Shown here one piece after another: positions 26,134 through 35,327 of a stretch of DNA of 64,000 nucleotides. How positions within the stretch are numbered: position 1 is the first letter of the stretch; each line of letters begins with the position of its first letter. Made by a program: the position numbers and the translations under genes. Location of the stretch: assembly GCF_028688855.1 (NCBI RefSeq), contig NZ_JAQTXI010000002.1:223979-287978 (forward strand). The letters run 5' to 3'. The notes under the pieces were generated by a model. It was given only the letters and a program-made list of their open reading frames with translations. It did not search any database and had not been told where the DNA came from. Source of the stretch: Neomegalonema sp. (GTDB taxonomy: Bacteria > Pseudomonadota > Alphaproteobacteria > Rhodobacterales > Rhodobacteraceae).

Positions 26134-28545
26134 TCAGATCGTGAAGGCCCTCCGCGCGGCCAGAGCCCGCCGCTCGGCCTCGCGCCGCAGCCGCTCCAGC
26201 CGCAGGAGGCTGCGGGCCGCGACGACGCCCGTCGCCGCATTGGAGGCGAGCCCCGACTGAAAGCCGCTGAAATTCGCGCGGAAGGCTCCGGCGAGCGCCA
26301 GCAGATTCGCCGCCGTGATCAGGCCTCCGTCGGCGGCGACCGTCGCGCGGCGCCGATGGGCGGCCTCGCGGGCGGCGCGCGCGCCCTCCAGCCCCGAGAG
26401 CAGGAGCGCGTCGGCGGCCTCGCGCGCGGAGGGCTCGGCGGTCGAGAAGCTGACGTGGCTCACGGCCAGGGCTGCGGCGGAGGCGGGGTCCGCGCCGTCG
26501 CCGATCCAGAGCGCCTTGCGCTCCAGGCCCCGGATGAACCGCGCCTTCTCCTGCGGCGAGAGCCCCCCGAAGGCGTGGTCCGCCCCGAGCGCCGCGCCCA
26601 GAGCCTCGGCGGCGGCCTTGTCGCCCTGCGCCAGATAGAGCACCCGCAGCGCCCGCCCCGGCGAGCGCCGCAGCCTCTCCAGAGCCTCGCGCGCCGGACG
26701 CGCCGCGCCCTCGCGGAAGGCGATCCGCCCGACCGCCTCGCCGTCGCGCAGCACCCAGACCGGAGGACGCGGAGCCGCCTCTCCCGCCGCCTCCCGCCGC
26801 CCGAGCGGGCTCGTCGCGGGCTCGAAGCCAGTCTCGAGCAGATAGGCTTCGGAGGCGATTTCGATCCGCCGTCCCGCCTGATCGACATACCAGGCCGCCC
26901 CCGCCCGACGCCGGATCGGGCCGCGCGGCTCGACGGCCCGGCGCTCCTTCGCCGTGAAGAGCCCGGCTTCGAGGACCGCCGCCGCCCAGGCGAGGACCTC
27001 GCGCTCCCGGACGCCCAGGGCCGCCGCTTCGGCGATCTCCAGAGGGCGTTCGATCAGGGGCGCGCTCTCGTCGAGCACCACCACGTCGGCTTCGGAGAGC
27101 CTTTCCAGCGCCTCGGGCCGCCGGAAGAGCGCCCCCCCGCGCAGAGCCTCGACATAGGCGCCTTGCGCCGCGAGCTGGGCGCTCAGGCGCGGAGCCGTCG
27201 CGTAATCGGGCCGGAGGATCCCCTGGGAACGCCGCAGAACCCCCGTCGCCAGGAGGTTGCCCCAGGCCAGAGCCAGAGCCGGACGCGCGTTGCGGTCCGC
27301 GACTCGCTCCGCCGCCGCGAGGGAGGGCAGATGCGCGAAGGGCCCATGCGGCAGGAAGGACGCCGCCACCGCCGCCCGCGACTCCGCCGCGGGGCGCTCG
27401 ACGCGCAGGAAGGCTTCGCCGTCGAGGATGGTCTCTCCCGCGCGCAGGAGGTCGCCCGCCTGCCGGTCTCCGGGAGGGCCCTGGGTCCCTTCCGCCGCGA
27501 CGACGGCCGCAAGCCCGCGCTCGATCCGCCCGTCCGCCGCGACCCGGTCGCCGCGCCGCAGAACCACGAGATCCCCCGGCGCCAGACGTCCGGCGGAGAC
27601 CTCCACCTCCTCGCCGGTCTCCAGAACCAGCCAGGCCCGCCCCGGCGGCCGTCGCCAGGGAGCCAGAAGCGCGCGCTGACTGCGGATGGCCGCGCGCCTC
27701 GCCAGCCAGGGCCAGAACTGCGTCAGGGCGGCGAGCAGGGTCGAGGTCAGAGGCGAGCGCGTCGCCAGAAAGAAGAGCAGCCCCGTCGCATGGAGCGCCC
27801 GCAGCCCCACCCTGCCCCGCCGCAGATCGCGGACCGCCGCCAGGAGGTTCGGCGCGCCGAACAGCGCCGCGCCCGCCACCGCGACCGGCAGCAGCGCGGG
27901 CGCGACGGTCGTTCCCGCGAGGCTGACGCCCAGCAGCCCCGCCGCGACCGCCAGCCGCCTGCTTGAGGGCGGGTCTGCGGGCCCCTCCAGCAGACGCGGC
28001 CAGGCTCTTTCGAGATCCGCCGCCAGACGCGCCGCGCTGCGGTCCCTGGAGGCCAGCCGGAGGACCATCTCCGCCGTGACCGGATCGCGGCGGAAGGCCA
28101 GCGCCTCGGGCGAGGCCGCAAGCTCCTCCTCCAGCCGGAAGCGCAGATCCGCCCGCCGCCGCAAGAGCGGATGTCCGATCCGCAGGAGGTCCGGCCCATC
28201 GAGGCGCAGCCGGAAGCTGGTCAGCTCGCGCCCGAAACGCCGCGCCCGGATCGGCCCCGGCGCCCCGAGAAACAGGGCCTCCGCCGAAACGCCGCCTTCC
28301 GGAGGCTCCGCGCGCAGGGCCTGGCCGAGCCGGCGCCAGAATCCCGCGAGATCGCCTTGCGCCTCATGACGCAGACGGCTCAGACCCCGGCTGCGGTCGA
28401 TCTCGACCGCCCGGACCTCCTCCAGCGCGAAGACGCGCCGCAGGAAGGCGCGCAGATCCGCTTCTTCGCCCGCGCGCAAGAAAGGCGCCTCGTGAATCAC
28501 GAGGCTGGAGGCGCCCAGAACAAGGCGCGGAGCAATCTGGCTCAT
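26134..28545 (-). CDS. Degenerate P-type ATPase paralogue (pseudo-ATPase)
   Basis: 803 residues, clearly related to the ATPase at 32740: FLRRVFALEEVRAVEIDR here against FLERVFSLEEVLEVAILER there, and similar A- and P-domain order. All catalytic signatures are altered. The phosphorylation motif DKTGT is DESAP (Asp 492 to Pro 496), TGES is replaced by a EGTQGPP-like stretch, and GDGxNDx is GDGADPA (about residue 683). The N-terminus has two HMA-like folds with no CxxC. The open frame is intact, uses normal codons and has a short downstream spacing to its operon mates, so it is not a decayed pseudogene; I infer a regulatory or scaffold role for the active paralogue. It follows the 120-residue gene by 9 bases. 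Confidence 0.8.
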   Translation of the reverse strand: MSQIAPRLVLGASSLVIHEAPFLRAGEEADLRAFLRRVFALEEVRAVEIDRSRGLSRLRHEAQGDLAGFWRRLGQALRAEPPEGGVSAEALFLGAPGPIRARRFGRELTSFRLRLDGPDLLRIGHPLLRRRADLRFRLEEELAASPEALAFRRDPVTAEMVLRLASRDRSAARLAADLERAWPRLLEGPADPPSSRRLAVAAGLLGVSLAGTTVAPALLPVAVAGAALFGAPNLLAAVRDLRRGRVGLRALHATGLLFFLATRSPLTSTLLAALTQFWPWLARRAAIRSQRALLAPWRRPPGRAWLVLETGEEVEVSAGRLAPGDLVVLRRGDRVAADGRIERGLAAVVAAEGTQGPPGDRQAGDLLRAGETILDGEAFLRVERPAAESRAAVAASFLPHGPFAHLPSLAAAERVADRNARPALALAWGNLLATGVLRRSQGILRPDYATAPRLSAQLAAQGAYVEALRGGALFRRPEALERLSEADVVVLDESAPLIERPLEIAEAAALGVREREVLAWAAAVLEAGLFTAKERRAVEPRGPIRRRAGAAWYVDQAGRRIEIASEAYLLETGFEPATSPLGRREAAGEAAPRPPVWVLRDGEAVGRIAFREGAARPAREALERLRRSPGRALRVLYLAQGDKAAAEALGAALGADHAFGGLSPQEKARFIRGLERKALWIGDGADPASAAALAVSHVSFSTAEPSAREAADALLLSGLEGARAAREAAHRRRATVAADGGLITAANLLALAGAFRANFSGFQSGLASNAATGVVAARSLLRLERLRREAERRALAARRAFTI

Positions 28546-28554
28546 CTCGTCCCC

Positions 28555-28917
28555 TCAGGCTCTGGAGGCGGGAGAGACGGAGGCCGCCCCCTCCTCCTCC
28601 GGGAGGATCAGCCGCGCGCCGAGCAGCACCCCCTCGACCAGCGCGCGCAGCTCCGCCTTGCGCTGGCTGGTGAAGGCCGCCTTCGCCCAGAGCGGCGCCG
28701 CCGCGAGCAGCTCGGCCTGTCCTTCGCCGAAACGGACCTCGATCTCCACCGGCTTGATGAAGACATGAAGGCGGGAATCGTCGTTGTCCTCCCAGCCGTA
28801 TTCGAGATCGGTCTCGTGGGTTTCGGCGGCCTCCTCGATGGCCGTCTCCAGAGCCTCCCGGCTTTCCTCCGTCAGGGGGGCGTCGAGGTCGAAGGCGTAG
28901 ATCTTCTGTTTCTTCAT
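28555..28917 (-). CDS. Small acidic hypothetical protein in the pseudo-ATPase operon
   Basis: 120 residues, not recognised. It starts MKKQKIYAFDLDAPL and is Glu/Asp-rich through residue 60 (TEESREALETAIEEAAETHETDLEYGWEDNDD is the densest part, residues ~16-47), then has a helical hydrophobic end (LVEGVLLGARLIL). Its ATG overlaps the stop of the upstream ExoD gene (ATGA), and the pseudo-ATPase begins 9 bases after it, so it is coexpressed with both. A soluble partner that binds a cation or the ATPase is a guess based on context and charge only. Confidence 0.6.
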   Translation of the reverse strand: MKKQKIYAFDLDAPLTEESREALETAIEEAAETHETDLEYGWEDNDDSRLHVFIKPVEIEVRFGEGQAELLAAAPLWAKAAFTSQRKAELRALVEGVLLGARLILPEEEGAASVSPASRA

Positions 28918-30110
28918 GCGGTGGCGGCCTCCATGGTCCGCGTCGGGAGGGGGGCGGCCCGGCCTTCGGGCCGCCAGAGCAGGAGAAGCTGCGTCCATTC
29001 GAAACGCAGGAGCTTCGCGATCCACCCCAGCCCGAGGCGGTCGCAGAGCCGCGCCAGCAACGAGCCCGCGATCTTGCGCGCCAGCTTGCGCAGCCATCCG
29101 GCGGCCTTCGAGCGCAGGGCGCGCGTCGAGAAATTCGAGGCCGCGATGAGCCCCAGCGCCACCACCCCCACCATCACCCCCAGCAGGATGGCCGCGCCGT
29201 CGCCCTCGGCCATGCCGAAGGAGATCGCGAAGGTCGAGAGCGATTGCAGCGGATCGAAGCCGATCAGCGGAAAGGCCACGGTCGCGGTCAGGACGAAGAG
29301 GAAGGCCCCGAGAATCCGCCGCGAGACGGGATGGTTCAGCCATTTCAGACGCGGACGCGCGAATTTCTCCGCCGCCTCGACGACCGGAAGCGCCGCATGG
29401 ATCGCCACCGCGAGCGAATGACGCGGGATCTCGCGGTCGAGCAGCGTCCTCGGGAGGGCGGGTCCGCGTCGTCCGACGGCCATCTGTCCGGCCATCAGCG
29501 CGGCGGAGACCTCGATCATGGCGGGCTTCGAAGGCGCGGCCTCCAGGCTGGGCAGCGTGGCGAAGAGCAGATTCGCGTCGAATCGCTCCTCTCCGAGGGC
29601 GCGCATGATGGTTTCGAGGGTGAAGACTTCGGTCCCGGGGTTTTGCGTCAATATGCCCCGCAGCAGGTCGGAGGGGCGGGACAGCCGGATCCCGCAGGAC
29701 GCGGCCTCGGGATTCGCGCCCCAGGGAGTGGCGCCGGAGGCCTTCGCATTCCGTGATTCCGCTTTCAAGAAATCATCATGAGCAAATGCGGAATTCTTCG
29801 CGGAAGAGGCGGTCCTTTTCGTGAAATCTTCTTTGCTTTTCGACCTGAGGTCTTTGGTCTTCTGCGTTTTTCTCATGAGTTCGCCGTCTTCTCTTGCGCT
29901 CCGGAGAGAGACGGCCCGCGCGACGGCTTCGGTCCGCCTTGATTTCGCACGGCTTCGCCTGGCGACCTCCGCCGCGTCGCTTCCTCCCGAGGCTTCGGGC
30001 GCGACCCGCCGCAGGGGAGCGGTCGTTGCGGCTTTCGTCTTATGAGCGATGGTCATATGGCGCATCCCCGGTTCGGGCGACGTCGGCCTGGAAGGGCGAC
30101 GCCTTTCCAT
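28914..30110 (-). CDS. ExoD-family membrane protein with long basic N-terminal extension
   Basis: The C-terminal ~250 residues match the ExoD family: LSRPSDLLRGILT, PALPRTLLDREIPRH, RPRLKWLNHPVSRR and membrane segments ILGAFLFVLTATVAFPL, FAISFGMAEGDGAAILLG and MVGVVALGLIAA. ExoD affects exopolysaccharide production and alkali tolerance in rhizobia; the mechanism is not settled. The first ~145 residues are Arg/Lys/Ser-rich and low complexity, longer than usual for the family, so the true start may be an internal Met (30053 or 29874). It begins a leftward operon with the small acidic protein and the pseudo-ATPase. Confidence 0.7.
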   Translation of the reverse strand: MERRRPSRPTSPEPGMRHMTIAHKTKAATTAPLRRVAPEASGGSDAAEVARRSRAKSRRTEAVARAVSLRSAREDGELMRKTQKTKDLRSKSKEDFTKRTASSAKNSAFAHDDFLKAESRNAKASGATPWGANPEAASCGIRLSRPSDLLRGILTQNPGTEVFTLETIMRALGEERFDANLLFATLPSLEAAPSKPAMIEVSAALMAGQMAVGRRGPALPRTLLDREIPRHSLAVAIHAALPVVEAAEKFARPRLKWLNHPVSRRILGAFLFVLTATVAFPLIGFDPLQSLSTFAISFGMAEGDGAAILLGVMVGVVALGLIAASNFSTRALRSKAAGWLRKLARKIAGSLLARLCDRLGLGWIAKLLRFEWTQLLLLWRPEGRAAPLPTRTMEAATA

Positions 30111-30375
30111 TTTTACTCATCAGGTAAATTTTCTTCAGGCGCGGCCGCCCTCCAGGACTCGGCTGACAAGGGCTTCCGACGCAGAAGTCTGGCGGTCTCC
30201 AATTGACGATCCTCTTTCCTGCATGATGTCATAATGTTGACAAATAAACGAAAGATCGGATATTCGCTCGCATCGGGCCTTATTTGTCGATAGACCTGCT
30301 AGACGATAATCAGGCCCGACCTCCCTTGTCAAACGCTCCCCGGCGATCAGACAGATAGGGCCGAATTTTCACCTT
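30111..30375. other. Divergent intergenic region, no gene
   Basis: 265 bases between the leftward ExoD operon and the rightward permease gene. The stretch at about 30215-30300 is AT-rich relative to the surroundings and probably holds both promoters. I see no confident -35/-10 pair. Confidence 0.4.
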
Positions 30376-31860
30376 ATGCGGAATCTGGAAAACGATATGA
30401 CAGAAACCTCGGGCTCTCCGGCGGATCAGGGGACGCAGGGGCGGGCGACCTTGCAGAAGAATTGCCTGCCCTATCCTGAAGTCGTGGCGCAGTCGGTGGC
30501 GGTCATCGCCCCCTCGACGGTGCCCGCCGCCATCATCGGGCTGATCTTCGCCACGGCCGGAAACGGCACCTGGCTGAGCTTCCTGCTGGGCATGGCGGGC
30601 ATGATGCTGATCGGCGGCTGCATCAACCAGTTCGCGCGCCGCTCGGCTTCTCCGGGCTCGCTCTACACCTACATCGTGCAGGGGCTCGGGCCGACGCCGG
30701 GCATCCTCGGGGGCTGGGCGCTGATGCTCGGCTACATCCTGACCGGCATGTCCACGCTCTGCGGCTTCGCGATCATCGCGGATCTGCTGCTGAAGCAATG
30801 GACCGGCTTCAGCCTCGGGACCGTGGAGTGGTTCGTCGTCGGCGCGGGGCTCACGGGCTACATCGCCAGCCGCAACGTGCGCATGTCGGCCAAGACCATG
30901 CTCTTTCTGGAGGCCGTGGCGCTGCTCTCGGTGGTGACGCTCGGCGTGCTGATCTGGTCCTACAAGGGCTTCGCCCTCGACCCGGCGCAGCTGAAGCTCG
31001 AAGGCGCCAGCATGAGCGGCGTGCTGCTGGGCGTGGTGCTGGTGGTCTTCGGCTTCTCGGGATTCGAGAGCTCGACCTCGCTCGGCGACGAGGCGAAGGA
31101 TCCCCTGCGCAGCATCCCCCGTTCGGTGACGCAGAGCGTGGTGGTTTCGGGGCTGTTCTTCATCTTCTCGGCCTATGTGGTGGTCTTCGGCTTCTCGGGC
31201 GAAGCCGCCGATCTGGGCCGCACCGAAGCGCCCCTGCATCACCTCTCGCAGCGCTACGGGCTGGACTGGCTCGGGACCGTCATCAACGTCGGCATCCTCA
31301 TGAGCTTCTTCGCCTGCACTCTGGCGGCGATCAACTCGACGGCGCGGATCCTCTATTCGATGTCGAATCACGGGCTCTTCTTCCAGGCCCTCGGCGAGGC
31401 TCACGCGCGCAACCGCACGCCTCATGTGGCGGTGTTCTTCTCGGCGCTGCTGACGCTGGCGCTGCCGGTGGGGGCGCATCTGCTCGGGGTGAGCGCCTTC
31501 GACGCCCAGGGGCATTTCGGCACGGTGGCGAGCTTCGGCTTCATCGTCGTCTACATCCTGATCGCGGTGGCGGCGCCGCTCTATCTGCGCCGGATCGGCC
31601 AGCTCACGACGGGGGCCCTGCTCTGCTCGGGCGGCGGCCTGCTGTTCATGGCCTTCCCGATCCTCGGCGTGATCGGCGACGTCTTTCCGCTTTCGGGCAA
31701 CGTCAACGCGCTGCTGCTCGGCGTCTTCGCGCTCTACATGCTGGCGGGCTTCGGCTGGCTCCGGCTGGAGCGCAGCCGCCGTCCGCAGATGATCGACCAG
31801 GTTCAGGGCGCCATCGAACAGGTGCGCCTCAGCTTCTCCGCCGCGGGCAAGCCGCAGTGA
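30376..31860 (+). CDS. APC-family amino acid permease
   Basis: 494 residues with about twelve hydrophobic membrane segments. Family marks include PSTVPAAIIGLIFATAGNGTWLSF near TM1, SASPGSLYTYIVQGLGP in TM2-3, and the FSGFESSTSLGDEAKDPLRSIPRS loop, which is typical of APC-superfamily amino-acid/polyamine transporters. The substrate cannot be read. A start at ATG 30397 (MTETSG) is possible. It lies between the two P-type ATPase sets and is followed 43 bp later by a small alanine-rich protein gene, so it may be cotranscribed with the downstream ATPase genes. Confidence 0.82.
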   Translation: MRNLENDMTETSGSPADQGTQGRATLQKNCLPYPEVVAQSVAVIAPSTVPAAIIGLIFATAGNGTWLSFLLGMAGMMLIGGCINQFARRSASPGSLYTYIVQGLGPTPGILGGWALMLGYILTGMSTLCGFAIIADLLLKQWTGFSLGTVEWFVVGAGLTGYIASRNVRMSAKTMLFLEAVALLSVVTLGVLIWSYKGFALDPAQLKLEGASMSGVLLGVVLVVFGFSGFESSTSLGDEAKDPLRSIPRSVTQSVVVSGLFFIFSAYVVVFGFSGEAADLGRTEAPLHHLSQRYGLDWLGTVINVGILMSFFACTLAAINSTARILYSMSNHGLFFQALGEAHARNRTPHVAVFFSALLTLALPVGAHLLGVSAFDAQGHFGTVASFGFIVVYILIAVAAPLYLRRIGQLTTGALLCSGGGLLFMAFPILGVIGDVFPLSGNVNALLLGVFALYMLAGFGWLRLERSRRPQMIDQVQGAIEQVRLSFSAAGKPQ

Positions 31861-31903
31861 GCGGCCCGGATTCCAGCCTTTCCTCCAGACAAGGACAGAT
31901 CTC

Positions 31904-32338
31904 ATGACCACCACGGACGCCACCGGAACCAATCCTCTGGCCGCTCTGGGCGAGGCGCTCGAAAGCGCCGCCGAGACCCTCGGCTCCGCCGGAGCCAGCG
32001 CCTCCGCCAACGCCACGGCCTCGGCCAAGGCCGCCGCGCAGAAGGTGCGCTCGACCGCCAGCGCGGGCGCCTACAACGCCGCCTATGGAGTCTCCTACGG
32101 GCTCGTCTTCGGCGCGGTCTTCCTCAAGGAGCTGCTGCCGAAGGACAACGCCATCCGCCGGGGATTCGAGGAGGGCGCCGAAGCCGCCTTCGACGCGGCG
32201 GCCTCGCGCCGCGCCGAGCATGAGTCCCTCGAAGCCGCCGCCGTCGAGGCGGTCGAGGAGGAGGCCAGGCCGGTCCGCAAGCCCCGCGCGACCAAGCGGA
32301 CCGTCCGCTCCGCCGAAACGCCCGCCGCCGAAGCCTGA
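31904..32338 (+). CDS. Small Ala-rich membrane-associated hypothetical protein
   Basis: 144 residues. Residues ~15-50 are Ala/Ser-rich helix, residues ~55-75 contain one likely membrane-inserting segment (AAYGVSYGLVFGAVFL), and the last 50 residues are charged and Lys/Arg/Pro-rich. AAGGA precedes the ATG. I do not recognise a family. Small single-helix proteins next to P-type ATPases (for example the DUF1490/PacL proteins of mycobacteria) can act as ATPase partners; by position this protein and the next are candidates for a similar role, but I see no sequence match. Confidence 0.6.
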   Translation: MTTTDATGTNPLAALGEALESAAETLGSAGASASANATASAKAAAQKVRSTASAGAYNAAYGVSYGLVFGAVFLKELLPKDNAIRRGFEEGAEAAFDAAASRRAEHESLEAAAVEAVEEEARPVRKPRATKRTVRSAETPAAEA

Positions 32339-32357
32339 CGAACCTCGCGGACCGGAG

Positions 32358-32380
32358 GACGCCGCCTCTCGCGCGGCGTC
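32358..32380 (+). terminator. Hairpin between the two small ATPase-linked genes
   Basis: Arms GACGCCGC (32358-32365) and GCGGCGTC (32373-32380) are perfectly complementary and followed by TTCTTCC. It could end or attenuate the upstream transcript. Confidence 0.5.
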
Positions 32381-32421
32381 TTCTTCCTCCCGCGCGTCGC
32401 TCCAGAAGAAAGGGCGCAAAG

Positions 32422-32688
32422 ATGCCGCATCCGCAGACCCCCGCCGCTCCTCCCGCGCAGCCGGAGCCCGCTTATGAAATCGTCCTGAGGCGCGGCCCCG
32501 CTCCGGGGACGGTCCTGCGCGGCGGACTCCGCGCCCTGAACGCCCTCGCCGGAGCCGCCTCCTCGGTTCTGGGCGGGCTTTACGCCCAGGGCGCCCGCGC
32601 CGTCTCCGACCGCAAGGAGCGGCTCGAAGACGAATTCGCCGCCCGCTCGGCCCGCAGCCGCCCCGAAGCCGAAGATTCCGACGGCTGA
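32422..32688 (+). CDS. Small hypothetical protein upstream of the P-type ATPase
   Basis: 88 residues, unrecognised. A Pro/Ala-rich N-terminus is followed by a moderately hydrophobic helix (GGLRALNALAGAASSVLGGLYAQG) and a charged tail (DRKERLEDEFAARSARSR). Codon use matches neighbours and the gene is 51 bp upstream of the ATPase start on the same strand, so expression with the ATPase is likely. A peripheral or single-pass membrane partner of the ATPase is a guess. Confidence 0.55.
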   Translation: MPHPQTPAAPPAQPEPAYEIVLRRGPAPGTVLRGGLRALNALAGAASSVLGGLYAQGARAVSDRKERLEDEFAARSARSRPEAEDSDG

Positions 32689-32739
32689 TCCCCACCCCGC
32701 CCGCCGCCCTTCCGCTCCGCCCAAGGATTCCGACGCGCC

Positions 32740-35292
32740 ATGGCCATAGCTCTCGACGAAGACCTGCAGTCCTCCGCTCCGCGCCCCGCCGCGCGCAAGG
32801 CTCCGCCCCGGCGCAAGACGGCCGCCGCGACTCGCGCCGCCGCGCGGCTCCCCGCCGTGGAGACGAGCTTCCCCGGGCCCGCGACCCTGCGTCTGACGGG
32901 CCCCGAATTCCTCTCCGACGCGCGCGGGCCTCTGGCGCGGAGCTTCCTGGAGCGCGTCTTCTCTCTGGAGGAGGTGCTTGAAGTCGCCATCCTGGAGCGC
33001 AGGCGTCAGGCGGAGATCCTCTTCGCCTCGCCTCTGGCGCCCGGAGACGCGCGGCTCAAGGCGCTGGGCGAGATCCTGACCGCCGGTCCCGCCTTCGCGG
33101 CGCTGGTCAAGGCCCCCTCGGGCGAAGGCCCCCGGCATGGCGGCGAGATCCGCTATCGCCGCTACGGGCGCCGGATCTCGACCTGGATTCCGCGTCACCG
33201 GATCGAAGGCCGGATCCGGCTCTACAATCCCGCTCTGGTGCGCCGCCGCGACCTCGGCCGCACCATCGAGCGCGAATTCATGAACACCTTCGGAATCGAG
33301 CGCTACAAGACCAACGAGATCACCGGCACGGTGCTCGTCCATTACGATCCGCGCCAGATCCGCGTCGGGCAGATCGTGGAGATTCTCGACGGCGCCCTGG
33401 CCGCCGCCGCCGAAGCCCCCATCTCGCCCGTCGATCTGGACATGCCGGTCAACGCGCTGTCGGTGGGTCTGGCGGTGGCCAGCCGCTTCGCCTTCCCGGC
33501 TCTGGCGCCGGTCAGCGCGGCGGTGTTCTTCCTCTCGGTGATCCCGAGCTTCAGGAACGCCTACGAGGTGCTCTTCAAGGAGAAGCGCCTCGGGGTGGAC
33601 GTCCTCGACGCCATCGTGGTCATGGCCTGCCTCGCGACCAATCAGGTTCTGGCGGGCACGGTGCTCGGCCTGACGCTCAGCATCTCGCGCAAGCTGGTCC
33701 AGAAGACCGAAGACGATTCCCGCAAGATGCTGCTCAACGTCTTCGGCAAGCAGCCGCGCTTCGTCTGGCGGGTGGTGGAGGGCGTCGAGATCGAGACTCC
33801 GCTCGAACAGGTGAAGCTCGGCGACGTGATCGCCATCCACACCGGCGAGGCCGTCCCCGTGGACGGAACCGTGGTCGAGGGCATGGCCATGGTGGATCAG
33901 CATACGCTGACCGGCGAATCCGCCCCCGTCGAGAAGATCGCGGGAGATCCGGTCCTCGCCTCCACGACCCTGATCGCGGGGAAGGTGCTGGTCTCGGTGA
34001 CCAGCGCGGGCGGCGAAACCACCTCGGCCAAGCTGGCGCGGATCCTCGAGGACACCGCCGGATACAAGCTCGCCTCGCAATCCTGGGGCGAGAAGATGGC
34101 CGACAAGGCCGTGGCGCCGACTCTGGCGCTCGGGGCTCTGGGGCTGCTCTCGGGGGGCGTGAACAGCGCGACGGCCATCGTCAATTGCGACCTCGGGACG
34201 GGAATCCGCGTGGCGGCGCCCATCGGGCTGCTGACCTCGCTGACCCTCAGCGCCGAGCTGGGCATCCTCGTCAAGGACGGCCGCGCCCTGGAGATCCTGC
34301 GCGAGGTGGACACCTTCCTCTTCGACAAGACCGGCACCCTCACCCGCGAACGCCCGGAGGTCGGGCGCATCCTGACCTATGGCGGCCTTGAGGAGGCGCA
34401 GATCCTGCGGTGGGCGGCGGCGGCGGAGAAGCGCTTCAGCCATCCCATCGCCAGGGCGATCCTCGACAGGGCCAAAGCCGAGAATCTGGAGATCCCGGAG
34501 ATCGAGGATTCTAAATACGACGTCGGCTATGGCGTCACGGTGGAGGTGGAGGGCCGCAAGGTCCGGGTGGGCAGCGCGCGCTTCATGCGTCATGAGGGCG
34601 TGACTCTGCCCGAGGAGATCGAGGGCGAGATCAAGGCCGCTCATGACGCGGGGGATTCCTTCGTCTTCGTGGGCGTCGACGGGGCTCTGGGCGGGGCTCT
34701 GGAGCTGCGCGCGGCGGAGCGTCCCGAGGCGGCGGCGGTGATCGCGGGCCTGCGGGCGCGCGGCGCGAAGCATCTGGCGATCATCTCGGGCGACCACGAA
34801 CAGCCCACGCGGCGTCTGGCCGAGCGTCTGGGCATGGACCGCCATTTCTCGGAGGTCCTGCCCCAGGACAAGGCGAAATACGTCGAGATGCTCCAGAAGG
34901 AGGGCCGCAAGGTCTGCTTCATCGGCGACGGCGTGAACGACTCCATCGCGCTGAAGAAGGCCAACGTCTCGATTTCGCTGCGCGGGGCCTCCAGCGTGGC
35001 CACCGACACCGCCCAGGTCGTGCTGATGGAGGACAATCTCGTCAAGCTCCTCCAGCTGCATGACGTCTCGCGGGGGCTTCAGCGCAACCTCAAACGCAGC
35101 TGGGGCCTGATTCTCGCGCCGAACGTGGTCTGCGTGGCGGGGGCCTTCTTCGGAGTCTTCGGCGTCATGCACTCGATGATCTTCAACCAGTTCGGCGGCA
35201 TGCTGGCGCTGGGCAACGGCCTGACGCCTCTGCGTCAGGTCTCGAAGATCCGCAAGGCCAGGGCGCTGGGCCTGCCCCCGCCCCGGCTCTGA
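32740..35292 (+). CDS. P-type ATPase, heavy-metal-like subgroup with atypical transport motif
   Basis: 850 residues with all catalytic motifs: TGES (391-394), phosphorylation site DKTGT (529-533) and GDGVNDS (729-735). Two HMA-like folds precede the membrane domain (residues ~60-230), but neither has CxxC. The intramembrane metal motif, CPC or SPC in most P1B pumps, is NCDLGTGIRV (Cys 483, Asp 484), so the ion may not be copper or zinc. This resembles the group with HMA2-type domains. The N-terminal ~40 residues are Lys/Arg/Ala-rich. Two small membrane-associated proteins are encoded just upstream, and a catalytically degraded paralogue lies 4 kb away in a divergent operon. Confidence 0.82.
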   Translation: MAIALDEDLQSSAPRPAARKAPPRRKTAAATRAAARLPAVETSFPGPATLRLTGPEFLSDARGPLARSFLERVFSLEEVLEVAILERRRQAEILFASPLAPGDARLKALGEILTAGPAFAALVKAPSGEGPRHGGEIRYRRYGRRISTWIPRHRIEGRIRLYNPALVRRRDLGRTIEREFMNTFGIERYKTNEITGTVLVHYDPRQIRVGQIVEILDGALAAAAEAPISPVDLDMPVNALSVGLAVASRFAFPALAPVSAAVFFLSVIPSFRNAYEVLFKEKRLGVDVLDAIVVMACLATNQVLAGTVLGLTLSISRKLVQKTEDDSRKMLLNVFGKQPRFVWRVVEGVEIETPLEQVKLGDVIAIHTGEAVPVDGTVVEGMAMVDQHTLTGESAPVEKIAGDPVLASTTLIAGKVLVSVTSAGGETTSAKLARILEDTAGYKLASQSWGEKMADKAVAPTLALGALGLLSGGVNSATAIVNCDLGTGIRVAAPIGLLTSLTLSAELGILVKDGRALEILREVDTFLFDKTGTLTRERPEVGRILTYGGLEEAQILRWAAAAEKRFSHPIARAILDRAKAENLEIPEIEDSKYDVGYGVTVEVEGRKVRVGSARFMRHEGVTLPEEIEGEIKAAHDAGDSFVFVGVDGALGGALELRAAERPEAAAVIAGLRARGAKHLAIISGDHEQPTRRLAERLGMDRHFSEVLPQDKAKYVEMLQKEGRKVCFIGDGVNDSIALKKANVSISLRGASSVATDTAQVVLMEDNLVKLLQLHDVSRGLQRNLKRSWGLILAPNVVCVAGAFFGVFGVMHSMIFNQFGGMLALGNGLTPLRQVSKIRKARALGLPPPRL

Positions 35293-35327
35293 GGCCGAAG
35301 GGGCTCCAGAGCGGCGAAGCATCCCGG

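Noticed and set aside
26134..28545. Pseudogene status for the degenerate ATPase
   Set aside because: The frame is intact over 803 codons with normal codon use and tight operon spacing; loss of catalytic motifs alone does not make it a pseudogene.
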